From positions 1-9,854 of the forward strand of contig JAJYCH010000103.1 of assembly GCA_021778575.1 (NCBI GenBank): DNA of 9,854 nucleotides, in the 5' to 3' direction. A program made the position numbers and the translations under genes. Below are positions 1 to 6,016 of the stretch, piece by piece; within the stretch, counting starts at the first letter, position 1, and each line of letters opens with the position of its first letter. This DNA comes from Planctomycetota bacterium. Lineage in GTDB: Bacteria > Planctomycetota > Planctomycetia > Isosphaerales > Isosphaeraceae. Under the pieces are notes generated by a model, which had not been told where the DNA came from, made no database searches, and was given only the letters and a program-made list of their open reading frames with translations.

Positions 1-274
1 TCGCGGCCATCCGGGCGGCCACGACCTTGGGCACGCGGTAATGGTTGAGAGCCGTCAGGACCAGACCGGTCTGAACCAGTCCACAGAGAAAGTCGCCGCC
101 GCCCGGTAAGAGACCGAGAACGGCGTCGAGGCCGACGCTGAACCTGGTGCCCGGAATCGGGATCGCGCGATCCATCAACCAGGCCAGCCGTTCGAGGTTA
201 CGCGCGACCGCTTCCGACTTCAGGTCGGCATCGGTCAAGACTTCCGGTTTGAGCGGGGGAGTTGTCGGCGGCAT
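1..274 (-). CDS. DUF4112 domain-containing protein (N-terminal part; runs off left edge)
   Basis: The minus strand reads 91 codons from an ATG at 274 to the window edge with no stop. The start is well defined because an in-frame TAA lies one codon upstream (280-278). The peptide carries the DUF4112 signature: LERLAWLMDRAIPIPGTRF at about residues 28-45, then GLDAVLGLLPGGGDF at about 48-62, followed by the hydrophobic LCGLVQTGLVLTAL. In this family these segments form an amphipathic start and one or more membrane helices. The family has no assigned biochemical role that I know of and usually has 120-170 residues, so about half or more is visible here. It is divergently placed from the PEGA lipoprotein, with 229 bp between them. 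The family call is firm; the function is unknown. Confidence 0.88.
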   Translation of the reverse strand, partial: MPPTTPPLKPEVLTDADLKSEAVARNLERLAWLMDRAIPIPGTRFSVGLDAVLGLLPGGGDFLCGLVQTGLVLTALNHYRVPKVVAARMAA

Positions 275-330
275 GGCTTACCATCCATCCATAATTTGGG
301 GGACTTCGATCAAACGAGTTCGGGGTGACC

Positions 331-359
331 TTGTCGGTTTTCGGGGTCGTCGCTATCAT
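331..359 (+). promoter_or_regulatory. candidate sigma-70-type promoter for the PEGA lipoprotein gene
   Basis: A TTGTCG box (331-336, 4 of 6 matches to TTGACA) and a TATCAT box (354-359, 5 of 6 matches to TATAAT) are separated by exactly 17 bp in the gap between two divergent genes. Transcription would begin near 366 and leave an untranslated leader of roughly 140 nt before the ATG at 504. Planctomycete housekeeping promoters are only loosely known, so this is a pattern match and not a proven site. Confidence 0.35.
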
Positions 360-503
360 CCCCCCACGGTCGTCCGGGTCTCGATCCCGGCGGTCGTTCG
401 CGACTTCCCACCGGGATCACCTCACCGAATTTCCGAGCAGTTTCGCCGACCGTCATCAATCAGGCAGGTTCGGCGTCGAGGACGAAGCCGAGGGGAGCAA
501 GGG

Positions 504-959
504 ATGCGAAACCAGCGCGGTCGATGGGTTGTCGTGGTCGTCGCCGGCCTGTTCCTCGGGGGTTTATCGGGTTGCGTCGAGCGACGTTACACCATCCGAA
601 CCGACCCGCCGGGCGCGCTCGTCATTGCAAATGGCGAGCCGATCGGCACGACTCCGGTCTCCAAGAGCTTTACCTATTACGGCACCCGCACCTTCCGGAT
701 CATCAAGGAAGGATACGAAACCAAGGAGGTCGTCGAGAAGTTTCCGGCCCCCTGGTACGATAACGTCCTGACCGAATTCTTCACCGAGAACCTCAATCCG
801 TACACCTTCCGCGACGAGGTCGAGTTCAACTATCAGCTCAGTCCGGCGATGCCGGCCGACAGCGGCGAACTCCTGAACCGGGCCGAGGCGACCCGAGCCC
901 AGGGACAGGGACCACCCGTGCCACGCTCGACCGGGGTTCGCGGGTTATTTGGATTCTGA
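504..959 (+). CDS. PEGA-domain lipoprotein
   Basis: This 151-residue protein is probably exported and lipid-anchored. The ATG at 504 is chosen over upstream in-frame starts because AGGGGAG (491-497) sits 6 nt before it and a clean signal peptide follows: basic RNQRGR, a valine/leucine-rich core, then a lipobox LSGC with Cys24 as the predicted acylated residue. Residues about 28-75 form a PEGA domain, with YTIRTDPPGALVIANGEPIG followed by TPVSKSFTYYGTRTFRIIKEGYE. This small beta-rich surface domain is found in many cell-envelope proteins. The rest, about 76-151, contains an aromatic segment (PAPWYDNVLTEFF) and ends in a proline- and glycine-rich tail. Short PEGA lipoproteins of this shape are frequent in planctomycetes. 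The binding partner is unknown. The gene stands alone between a divergent neighbour and a downstream hairpin. Confidence 0.88.
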   Translation: MRNQRGRWVVVVVAGLFLGGLSGCVERRYTIRTDPPGALVIANGEPIGTTPVSKSFTYYGTRTFRIIKEGYETKEVVEKFPAPWYDNVLTEFFTENLNPYTFRDEVEFNYQLSPAMPADSGELLNRAEATRAQGQGPPVPRSTGVRGLFGF

Positions 960-1045
960 GCAAACGGGGCTGAACTGGCCTGGGAGCAATTCCTCGGAAG
1001 CAGTAAATTACGTCGGCCCGGCCGGTTTGAGCCCAACTGGACTTG

Positions 1046-1071
1046 AAATCGAGCGCGGGCCGCTCGATTTT
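1046..1071 (+). terminator. candidate Rho-independent terminator after the PEGA gene
   Basis: There is a perfect 10-bp inverted repeat: AAATCGAGCG at 1046-1055 and CGCTCGATTT at 1061-1070, around a 5-nt CGGGC loop. A run of four T (1068-1071) closes it on the plus strand. It lies 86 nt after the PEGA stop and 124 nt before the amidohydrolase start, where a transcription boundary is expected. The T tract is short, so termination may be weak. The matching A tract means it could also work in the other direction. Confidence 0.5.
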
Positions 1072-1194
1072 GGTCGAGAAAGTGACGTGATTTCGCCGAT
1101 TTGATTTACAAAAGCGCGTGATTCTGGGCCAGGATTGGCCCGCGAAGAGACCACGCCACCGTGGTCGTTTCGTCATCCAGGAGGAAGAGGCGCC

Positions 1195-2055
1195 ATGAAG
1201 ATTCTGGCCGCGGCCATCCAGATGTCTTCCGAACCCCTTCAGGTCGCCGCCAACCTGGCCAAGGCCGACGCCTTGCTTCACCAGGCCCATCGCGACGGCG
1301 TGACCCTGGCGGTTCTCCCCGAGATGTTCAACACCGGCTACGGACTCCTGCCCGACTACGGCCCGACCGCCGAGGGACCCGACGGCCCGACCCTGCGTCA
1401 CCTGGCGATGCGGGCCAGGGAATGGGGAATGGCGATCGCCGGCGGGTTCGTCGAACGCGACGCCCACCACCTTTACGACTCGATCGCATTCGCCACGCCC
1501 GACGGCCAGCTCCATATCTACCGGAAGCGTAACCTCGTCTTCTGGGAACGGTTCCGCTTCAAACCCGGCCGCGAGCCGCTGATCGTATCGACTCCGTGGG
1601 GGCGGATCGGTTTCGCCGTCTGCGCGGATATGATCTACAAGAAAGTCTGGGACGGCTACCGAGGGCGGATCGACCTGGCGGTCGTCTGCTCGGCCTGGCC
1701 CGACTTCGCCGATCGCGACACCGGCCGGAAGCACTGGCTGTTCGGCCACGTCGGACCGCTCTCCGGAGCGATCCCCGGCAAGGTCGCCACCGACCTTGGC
1801 ATCCCGGTCGTCTTCGCCAACCAGTGCGGCCATACCGAGACCGTCATCCCGATCCTTCATACCCGGATTACCGACCGGTTCGCCGGGCTCAGCAGTATCT
1901 GCGATGGCATGCACGATGCACCGATCCTGGCCGGACAGGCCGATCAAGTCCTGATCGCTCCCCTCACCATCCACCCTTCGCAAGGACCCAGAACATGGCG
2001 TTCTACGTCAAGCTTGGCCCCCGAGGCGTTATTTTCCGAGCCGGCACGATCCTGA
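1195..2055 (+). CDS. carbon-nitrogen hydrolase (nitrilase superfamily amidohydrolase)
   Basis: This 286-residue cytoplasmic enzyme should hydrolyse a C-N bond in a small amide or nitrile; the substrate cannot be told from sequence. The ATG at 1195 is preceded by a perfect AGGAGG (1179-1184). The nitrilase triad is complete: Glu43 in LPEMFNTGY, Lys111 in IYRKRNL and the nucleophile Cys143 in GFAVCADM. The second conserved glutamate, Glu118 in FWERFRFKPG, is also present. The alpha-beta-beta-alpha domain runs from about 3 to 257, ending in the expected strand VLIAPL. The last roughly 20 codons, after position 1995, look unlike the rest (AGA, ACA, TCA, TTA, TTT, GCA). They overlap a second frame that keeps the local codon style, so the C-terminal tail is either overlapping-gene sequence or the product of a frameshift. 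It heads a module with a small membrane protein and an asparagine synthetase. Omega-amidase or N-carbamoyl hydrolase activities are possible. Confidence 0.88.
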   Translation: MKILAAAIQMSSEPLQVAANLAKADALLHQAHRDGVTLAVLPEMFNTGYGLLPDYGPTAEGPDGPTLRHLAMRAREWGMAIAGGFVERDAHHLYDSIAFATPDGQLHIYRKRNLVFWERFRFKPGREPLIVSTPWGRIGFAVCADMIYKKVWDGYRGRIDLAVVCSAWPDFADRDTGRKHWLFGHVGPLSGAIPGKVATDLGIPVVFANQCGHTETVIPILHTRITDRFAGLSSICDGMHDAPILAGQADQVLIAPLTIHPSQGPRTWRSTSSLAPEALFSEPARS

Positions 2056-2150
2056 TCGGCATCCTCGGCTCGGTCGTCTACTGGCGAGCCAGCCGTCGAC
2101 GTGGCATGATGGTACGTCCCAAACTGGTGGCGGCGCTGGTCGAGAACTGA
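1995..2150 (+). CDS. small single-pass membrane protein overlapping the amidohydrolase 3' end
   Basis: This is a 51-codon reading frame with ATG at 1995. It overlaps the last 61 nt of the amidohydrolase in a different frame (-1 relative to it). An AAGGA (1982-1986) lies 8 nt upstream of the ATG. Third positions are mostly G or C, as in the surrounding real genes, while the amidohydrolase frame loses this bias over the same bases, so this frame looks coding. The peptide begins MAFYVKLGPRG. It has one hydrophobic segment (about residues 12-30, VIFRAGTILIGILGSVVYW), then a basic RASRRRG and a short amphipathic tail. I do not recognise a family. It may be a membrane tether or partner for the flanking amide enzymes. 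Alternatively, a -1 frameshift would make it a C-terminal membrane anchor fused to the amidohydrolase. It ends 57 nt before the synthetase. Confidence 0.55.
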   Translation: MAFYVKLGPRGVIFRAGTILIGILGSVVYWRASRRRGMMVRPKLVAALVEN

Positions 2151-2207
2151 GACCAGCACGGTCCGGCCGCCCTCGATTGCTCCGAATTCCTGGAGAGTGT
2201 TGGTACC

Positions 2208-4208
2208 ATGTGTGGAATCGCCGGGGCGTTGGATCGGGATGGAAGTCGTGAGTTTTCGGTCCCTCGACTTCTGGCGATGACCCACGCGATCGCCCACCGA
2301 GGCCCCGACGACGAGCAGTATCACGCCGAGCCCGGAGTGATCCTCGGTGCTCGTCGACTCTCGATCGTCGACCTCGCCGGTGGTCGGCAACCGATCTGCA
2401 ACGAGGACGGCTCGATCTGGGTCGCCTTCAACGGCGAACTGTTCGAGTATCCCGAACTCCGCCAGGAGTTGCTCGCCAAGGGCCATACCCTGACGACCCA
2501 CTGCGACACTGAAGCCTGGGTCCATCTCTACGAGGATCTCGGCGAAGGGATGTTCGCCAAGGCCCGAGGCCAGTTCGCCGTCTCGCTCTGGGACCGCAAG
2601 AACAACACCCTGATCCTCGGTCGCGACCGCGTGGGGATCTGCCCCCTCTATTACGCCGAGCGTGACGGCTGGCTGCTCTGGGGCTCGGAGATCAAGGCGA
2701 TTCTGTCGTCGGGGATGATCCCGATCAAACCCGACGTCGCGGGGATCGACCACCTGTTCTCGTTCTTCTGCGCCGGAACGACCCGGACGTTCTTCGAGGG
2801 GGTCAAATCGCTCGCGCCCGGCCATTACCTCAAGGTGAAGGATGGCAAGCTCTCGGTCCATCAGTACTGGGATCTCGACTTCCCCGACGCCGGAGACGAG
2901 CGCCGGCTCGACGACCCGACGCCGCTGGTCGACGAGTTCGAGCACCTGATGCGGCAGTCGGTCGAACGTCGCCTCCGGGGTGATGTCGAGGTCGTCAGCT
3001 ATATCAGCGGTGGACTTGACTCGACGGTGGTCCTGGGCCTGGCCTCCCGCGAAAAAGGGAAGCCGGTGAAGTCGTTCACGATCGGCTTCGACAACGCCGG
3101 ACCGGACGAGCGGGTCCACTCAACCGAGTCGGCCAAGCTCCTCGGCTCGCCGTTGACGACGGTCACGCTATCGAGTCCCGAGATCGCCGCGATGTATCCC
3201 GAGCTGGTCCTCGCCGCCGAGGGGCCGGTGATGGATACCTCGTGCGCCGCGCTCATGAAACTGGCCCAGACCGTCCATTCGCAAGGGTACAAGGTCGCCC
3301 TTACCGGCGAAGGGGCCGACGAGGCGCTGGCCGGTTATGTCTGGTTCAAGACCCAGGCGCTCCGCGAACGGATCGGCAAGTACATTGGCAATGGCCTGCC
3401 GTTGCTCACGCGCAAGTTCTTGCTCGCGGCCGTCGGCGGCGGCTCGGCGCACCGGGCTCCGCTCCTTGGAATTGGCGGGGTCCGCACCGCCCAGCAAGAT
3501 ATGTACGAATTGATCGGTCAGGCCCGGCCGATCCTCTTTTCGGCCGAGATGTGGGATCGGCTGGCCGACCACAACCCTTACGACGACCTGAGCATCACGG
3601 CCGGCGACAAGATGAAGCGCTGGGCTCCGATGAACCAGTCGCTGTATGTTGGTTACAAGGTGATGCTCGCCGGTCTGTTGATGATCTCGAAGGGGGACCG
3701 GATCTCGATGCACTCGTCGGTCGAGACCCGTTACCCGTTCCTCGACGATGACGTGATCAAGTTCTGCTCCGAGATCGCCCCCGATTATAAACTCCACGGC
3801 CGGACCGAGAAGTGGATCTTGCGCCAGGTCGCCGCCCGGACGCTTCCAAAGCAGATCGCCAACCGGCCCAAGACGATGTTCCGGTCGCGATTCTCGAAGA
3901 CGTTCCTCGACCCGGTCCACCCACGCTGGGTCGATCAGTTGCTCTCTCCGGAATCGCTCCGGAAGACCGGCTACTTCGATCCCGAGATGGTCAAGTCCGA
4001 GCGAATGAAGCAGCAGGCAATGCCCCGGATCACCGCCCGGCGGTTCGTGATGGACATCGCGTTGACGAACGTCGTCTCGACCCAGCTCTGGCACCACCTG
4101 TTCTTCGGCGGGCTTTGCGATCTCCCGCAATGGACCCCTCCGGTCCTGGACGAGTACATCCCATCGAGCAACGGCCAGACCGACGGCAAGCTCGCGGGAA
4201 TCGGCTGA
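2208..4208 (+). CDS. asnB: asparagine synthase, glutamine-hydrolysing (AsnB type)
   Basis: This 666-residue cytoplasmic enzyme matches the family that takes the amide nitrogen of glutamine, activates a carboxylate with ATP, and forms an amide such as Asp to Asn. The ATG at 2208 is fixed by the family, since Met1 is removed to expose Cys2 of MCGIAG as the N-terminal nucleophile; a GGAG lies at 2192-2195. The class II glutaminase domain (1 to about 210) shows Arg50 in RRLSIVD, FNGELFEYPEL with Asn75-Gly76, and CDTEAW near 99-104. The synthetase domain (about 240-640) has the pyrophosphate loop SGGLDS (267-272), TGEGADEALAGY (366-377), ETRYPFLD (506-513) and GRTEKWILRQ with Lys535. All key residues are intact. 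It is longer than the E. coli enzyme (about 554) because of an insertion near 385-430 and a longer C-terminus. Many such homologues act on other carboxylates in peptide or polysaccharide pathways, so the true substrate is open, especially beside an amidohydrolase. Confidence 0.93.
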   Translation: MCGIAGALDRDGSREFSVPRLLAMTHAIAHRGPDDEQYHAEPGVILGARRLSIVDLAGGRQPICNEDGSIWVAFNGELFEYPELRQELLAKGHTLTTHCDTEAWVHLYEDLGEGMFAKARGQFAVSLWDRKNNTLILGRDRVGICPLYYAERDGWLLWGSEIKAILSSGMIPIKPDVAGIDHLFSFFCAGTTRTFFEGVKSLAPGHYLKVKDGKLSVHQYWDLDFPDAGDERRLDDPTPLVDEFEHLMRQSVERRLRGDVEVVSYISGGLDSTVVLGLASREKGKPVKSFTIGFDNAGPDERVHSTESAKLLGSPLTTVTLSSPEIAAMYPELVLAAEGPVMDTSCAALMKLAQTVHSQGYKVALTGEGADEALAGYVWFKTQALRERIGKYIGNGLPLLTRKFLLAAVGGGSAHRAPLLGIGGVRTAQQDMYELIGQARPILFSAEMWDRLADHNPYDDLSITAGDKMKRWAPMNQSLYVGYKVMLAGLLMISKGDRISMHSSVETRYPFLDDDVIKFCSEIAPDYKLHGRTEKWILRQVAARTLPKQIANRPKTMFRSRFSKTFLDPVHPRWVDQLLSPESLRKTGYFDPEMVKSERMKQQAMPRITARRFVMDIALTNVVSTQLWHHLFFGGLCDLPQWTPPVLDEYIPSSNGQTDGKLAGIG

Positions 4209-4239
4209 GAATCATTCCTTGAGCGGAGAATCGAGCCCC

Positions 4240-4746
4240 GTGCCAAGGATTCCGTGCCGGAAGTTCACCCTGGCCGACATCATGATTCTGGTCGGTTTCG
4301 CTGCGGCAGGTCTGGCCGGAGGTCGATATACATTCGAAAGTCTGAACATGACTCCCTGGCGATCCTATGCTCTCGGGTATGGGACACCGCTTGCGATCGC
4401 CTTCACTTTCGCAACGTTATTCCTCCGGATTCGGAGGCCTCGCCCATCCGTAAAGCGCATCTTCAGACAACCAGGTGCATCGGCCTGCCTAGTCGCTCTG
4501 GTTAACTTTCCACTCTGGGGTCTTATGGTTGGTTTCCGTGCTGTTAGTCATCCCTCTGAGCATCTGACGGATCTACTTGCGTTTGCCAGCCTGAGCGTTG
4601 GACCGTCGGTACTGAGTGTCTGGGTTTACGGATGGCTGACCCGAACCGGGCGGACAGAACCGGGCTGGATCGACCGATCAGGACGTCTCGTGGGTCTCGG
4701 CTGGCTGGTTCTGATGGTGGTCATCGTCATCGAAATCGTCACGTAA
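4240..4746 (+). CDS. five-helix integral membrane protein of unknown function
   Basis: I do not recognise a family with a known function. I chose the GTG at 4240, preceded by GGAGA at 4225-4229, giving 168 residues. A TTG at 4219 would add seven residues but has a poorer upstream site. The N-terminus [20 protein letters not shown] matches a style of small membrane protein that is very common in planctomycetes. Hydrophobic segments lie at about 12-28, 43-63, 82-101, 111-134 and 150-167, separated by basic loops ([16 protein letters not shown] at about 61-76 and [17 protein letters not shown] at about 133-149). No catalytic motif is visible. Codons use A and T at third positions much more often than in the flanking genes (for example TAT ACA, AGT, ACT, GTA), which suggests weak selection or a different origin. 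It begins 31 nt after asnB and ends 17 nt before dtd, so co-transcription is possible. Confidence 0.72.
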   Translation: MPRIPCRKFTLADIMILVGFAAAGLAGGRYTFESLNMTPWRSYALGYGTPLAIAFTFATLFLRIRRPRPSVKRIFRQPGASACLVALVNFPLWGLMVGFRAVSHPSEHLTDLLAFASLSVGPSVLSVWVYGWLTRTGRTEPGWIDRSGRLVGLGWLVLMVVIVIEIVT

Positions 4747-4763
4747 AATACCCTGGATTTTTT

Positions 4764-5213
4764 ATGAGATCTGTCCTGCAACGCGTGACAAAAGCTTCGG
4801 TCACGGTCGATGGCCAGGTTGTCGGCCAGATCGGTCTCGGCTGGCTCGTCCTGCTCGGCGTGGCCCGAGGAGATTCGGACGAGGACGCCGACAAGCTGGC
4901 CGAGAAGGTCGTCGGTCTCCGGGCGTTCGAAGACAGCGCAGGCAAGATGAACCTTGCCGTCGGCGAAGTCGGCGGTGCCGTGCTGGTTGTGAGTCAGTTC
5001 ACCTTGCTGGGCGATTGCCGGGCGGGCCGACGTCCCAGCTTCATCGAAGCCGCCGAACCCGGCGAGGCCGAACGGCTTTATCTTCGATTCGCCGAGAAGG
5101 TCCGATCGCTCGGATTGCCCGTCGAGACCGGGACCTTTCGAGCGGATATGAAGGTGGAACTGCTCAACGACGGCCCGGTGACGCTGCTCCTGGAAAGCCG
5201 CAAGGCATTTTGA
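4764..5213 (+). CDS. dtd: D-aminoacyl-tRNA deacylase
   Basis: Dtd removes D-amino acids, and glycine mischarged on tRNA-Ala, from tRNA in the cytoplasm, protecting translation from wrong stereochemistry. The 149-residue length is typical. The start [17 protein letters not shown] is the family's canonical N-terminus, which fixes the ATG at 4764. The two active-site signatures are present: SQFTLLGD at 77-84 and NDGPVT at 135-140, which holds the cross-subunit Gly-cisPro pair (Gly137-Pro138). One departure is FRADMKV (125-131) where FGADM is usual, a Gly to Arg change next to the active site. No Shine-Dalgarno motif precedes the ATG. Instead a TAAAAT box (4744-4749) overlaps the stop of the upstream gene, so translation may depend on coupling or on a very short leader. 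The first REP copy begins one base after its stop. Confidence 0.94.
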   Translation: MRSVLQRVTKASVTVDGQVVGQIGLGWLVLLGVARGDSDEDADKLAEKVVGLRAFEDSAGKMNLAVGEVGGAVLVVSQFTLLGDCRAGRRPSFIEAAEPGEAERLYLRFAEKVRSLGLPVETGTFRADMKVELLNDGPVTLLLESRKAF

Positions 5214-5214
5214 C

Positions 5215-5271
5215 GTAGGGTAGGGCTTGCCCTGCCGATCCCCTGGAATGTAGGGTAGGGCTTGCCCTGCC
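5215..5271 (+). repeat. two direct REP copies upstream of the RAYT gene
   Basis: The copies are at 5215-5236 and 5250-5271 and are identical over 22 bp. Each is GTAG followed by GGTAGGGCTTGCCCTGCC, and GATCC follows both copies, so the start-to-start distance is 35 bp. Each can fold as GGTAGGG pairing with CCCTGCC around CTTG, with one G-T (G-U in RNA) wobble on this strand. The linker between them (5237-5249) differs from the linker in the right-hand array. The first copy starts one nucleotide after the dtd stop, so it may shape the 3' end of the dtd transcript. The second ends 20 nt before the RAYT start codon. Confidence 0.88.
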
Positions 5272-5291
5272 GATCCTCAGGCTCTCGCACC

Positions 5292-5858
5292 ATGCCCAAT
5301 TTTCGCCGTTTCTGGATACCCGGAGGGACTTTCTTCTTTACCGTCGTCACGGCGGGTCGCGCACCGTTGTTTCGCGATGAATCGGCTCGAAAATTGTTGG
5401 GAAATGCGTTTCGGCAGGAACTCCTTCTTCGGCCGTTTTCGACGGTCGCCATCGTGCTCTTACCCGAACATCTCCACGCTCTCTGGACCTTGCCAGCCGG
5501 GGACTTCGATTTCTCGACGCGATGGTCCTCCATCAAGTCGCGATTCACGCGGGAATGGCTGGCAAGCGGCGGCAGCGAACAGAAGGTTCCTGATGGCCAG
5601 CGCCGTCAAGAACGCCGAGGCGTCTGGCAGGCTCGGTTCTACGAACACACGATTCGCGACGAGGACGACCTGATCCAGCACGTCGATTACATCCATTTCA
5701 ACCCGGTCAAGCATTACCTGACGAACTGCCCTTCCGACTGGGAATGGTCGACATTCCGGAGATACGTTCAGCAAGGGGATTACCCGATGGATTGGTCCTG
5801 TTCCGGTCTTGGCGGTGCTCCTCAATTCAGCCGGATTGATAGCCACCGGATCGAGTGA
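5292..5858 (+). CDS. REP-associated tyrosine transposase (RAYT, Y1/HUH, IS200-like)
   Basis: This 188-residue single-strand DNA nicking and joining enzyme acts on REP hairpins. The ATG at 5292 is chosen because PNFRRFWIPGGTFFFTVVT is the normal family N-terminus; only a weak AGG precedes it. The metal-binding HUH motif is His60-Leu61-His62 in LLPEHLHALWTLP. The downstream block WQARFYEHTIRDEDDLIQHVDYIHFNPVKH (113-141, starting at Gln113 or Trp112) contains the expected catalytic tyrosine, most likely Tyr133 in the DYIHFNPV motif. The ending SDWEWSTFRRYVQQGDY is also family-typical. No frameshift or missing key residue is seen, so it looks intact. Codons carry more A/T at third positions (AAT TTT, TTG TTG, GAA) than in neighbouring genes, consistent with horizontal arrival. 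It is bracketed by REP copies. RAYTs are usually domesticated single-copy genes, not active insertion sequences. Confidence 0.93.
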   Translation: MPNFRRFWIPGGTFFFTVVTAGRAPLFRDESARKLLGNAFRQELLLRPFSTVAIVLLPEHLHALWTLPAGDFDFSTRWSSIKSRFTREWLASGGSEQKVPDGQRRQERRGVWQARFYEHTIRDEDDLIQHVDYIHFNPVKHYLTNCPSDWEWSTFRRYVQQGDYPMDWSCSGLGGAPQFSRIDSHRIE

Positions 5859-5885
5859 GGCGAATCCACGAACGGCAGCAGAAAC

Positions 5886-6012
5886 GGCAGGGCAAGCCCT
5901 ACCCTACGATGGGTCAAGACGGCAGGGCAAGCCCTACCCTACGATGGGTCAAGACGGCAGGGCAAGCCCTACCCTACGATGGGTCAAGACGGCAGGGCAA
6001 GCCCTACCCTAC
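5886..6012 (-). repeat. array of four REP copies in 35-bp tandem, inverted relative to the upstream pair
   Basis: Four identical 22-bp copies lie at 5886-5907, 5921-5942, 5956-5977 and 5991-6012. Each is the exact reverse complement of the upstream REPs and reads GGCAGGGCAAGCCCTACC then CTAC on the plus strand. The three 13-bp linkers (5908-5920, 5943-5955, 5978-5990) are all GATGGGTCAAGAC, so three full 35-bp units are perfect tandem duplicates. The array starts 27 nt after the RAYT stop and ends 4 nt before the stop codon of the convergent ThuA-like gene. In the transcript of that gene, each copy folds with a CUUG loop and a G-U pair. In the opposite direction the same position is a C-A mismatch. 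Confidence 0.92.
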
Positions 6013-6016
6013 GGGA

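Larger units (their letters stand above)
5215..6012. mobile_element. RAYT/REP element (transposase bracketed by inverted REP repeats)
   Basis: A 798-bp unit is bounded by the same 22-bp sequence in inverted orientation. It reads GTAG inward from the left end (5215) and ends in CTAC at the right end (6012). Inside are two direct REP copies, the RAYT gene, then four REP copies in the opposite orientation. The 5' GTAG tetranucleotide followed by an imperfect hairpin is the recognised layout of REP substrates of RAYT transposases. No target-site duplication is seen at the edges, as expected for Y1/HUH enzymes, which do not create one. The unit sits between the stop codons of dtd and of the ThuA-like gene and interrupts neither. 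Whether the whole block moves as one, or only REPs move, cannot be told from one copy. Confidence 0.78.

Noticed and set aside
147..503. N-terminal extension of the PEGA lipoprotein to 147
   Set aside because: It would overlap the divergent DUF4112 gene and bury the signal peptide and lipobox. The ATG at 504 has a good ribosome site.
838..1983. 381-codon minus-strand frame across the PEGA-amidohydrolase region
   Set aside because: It spans a clear intergenic region and two real genes in antisense, with low-complexity composition and no recognisable motif.
1944..4130. Long minus-strand open frames opposite asnB
   Set aside because: They are shadows of a strongly G/C-biased real gene. Their translations are rich in Arg, Asp and Gly with no domain, and every asnB motif is intact on the plus strand.
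5886..6012. Possible CRISPR array
   Set aside because: Repeats are spaced by only 13 bp and the three spacers are identical. A CRISPR array has distinct spacers of about 30 bp, and there are no cas genes nearby. REP layout explains it.
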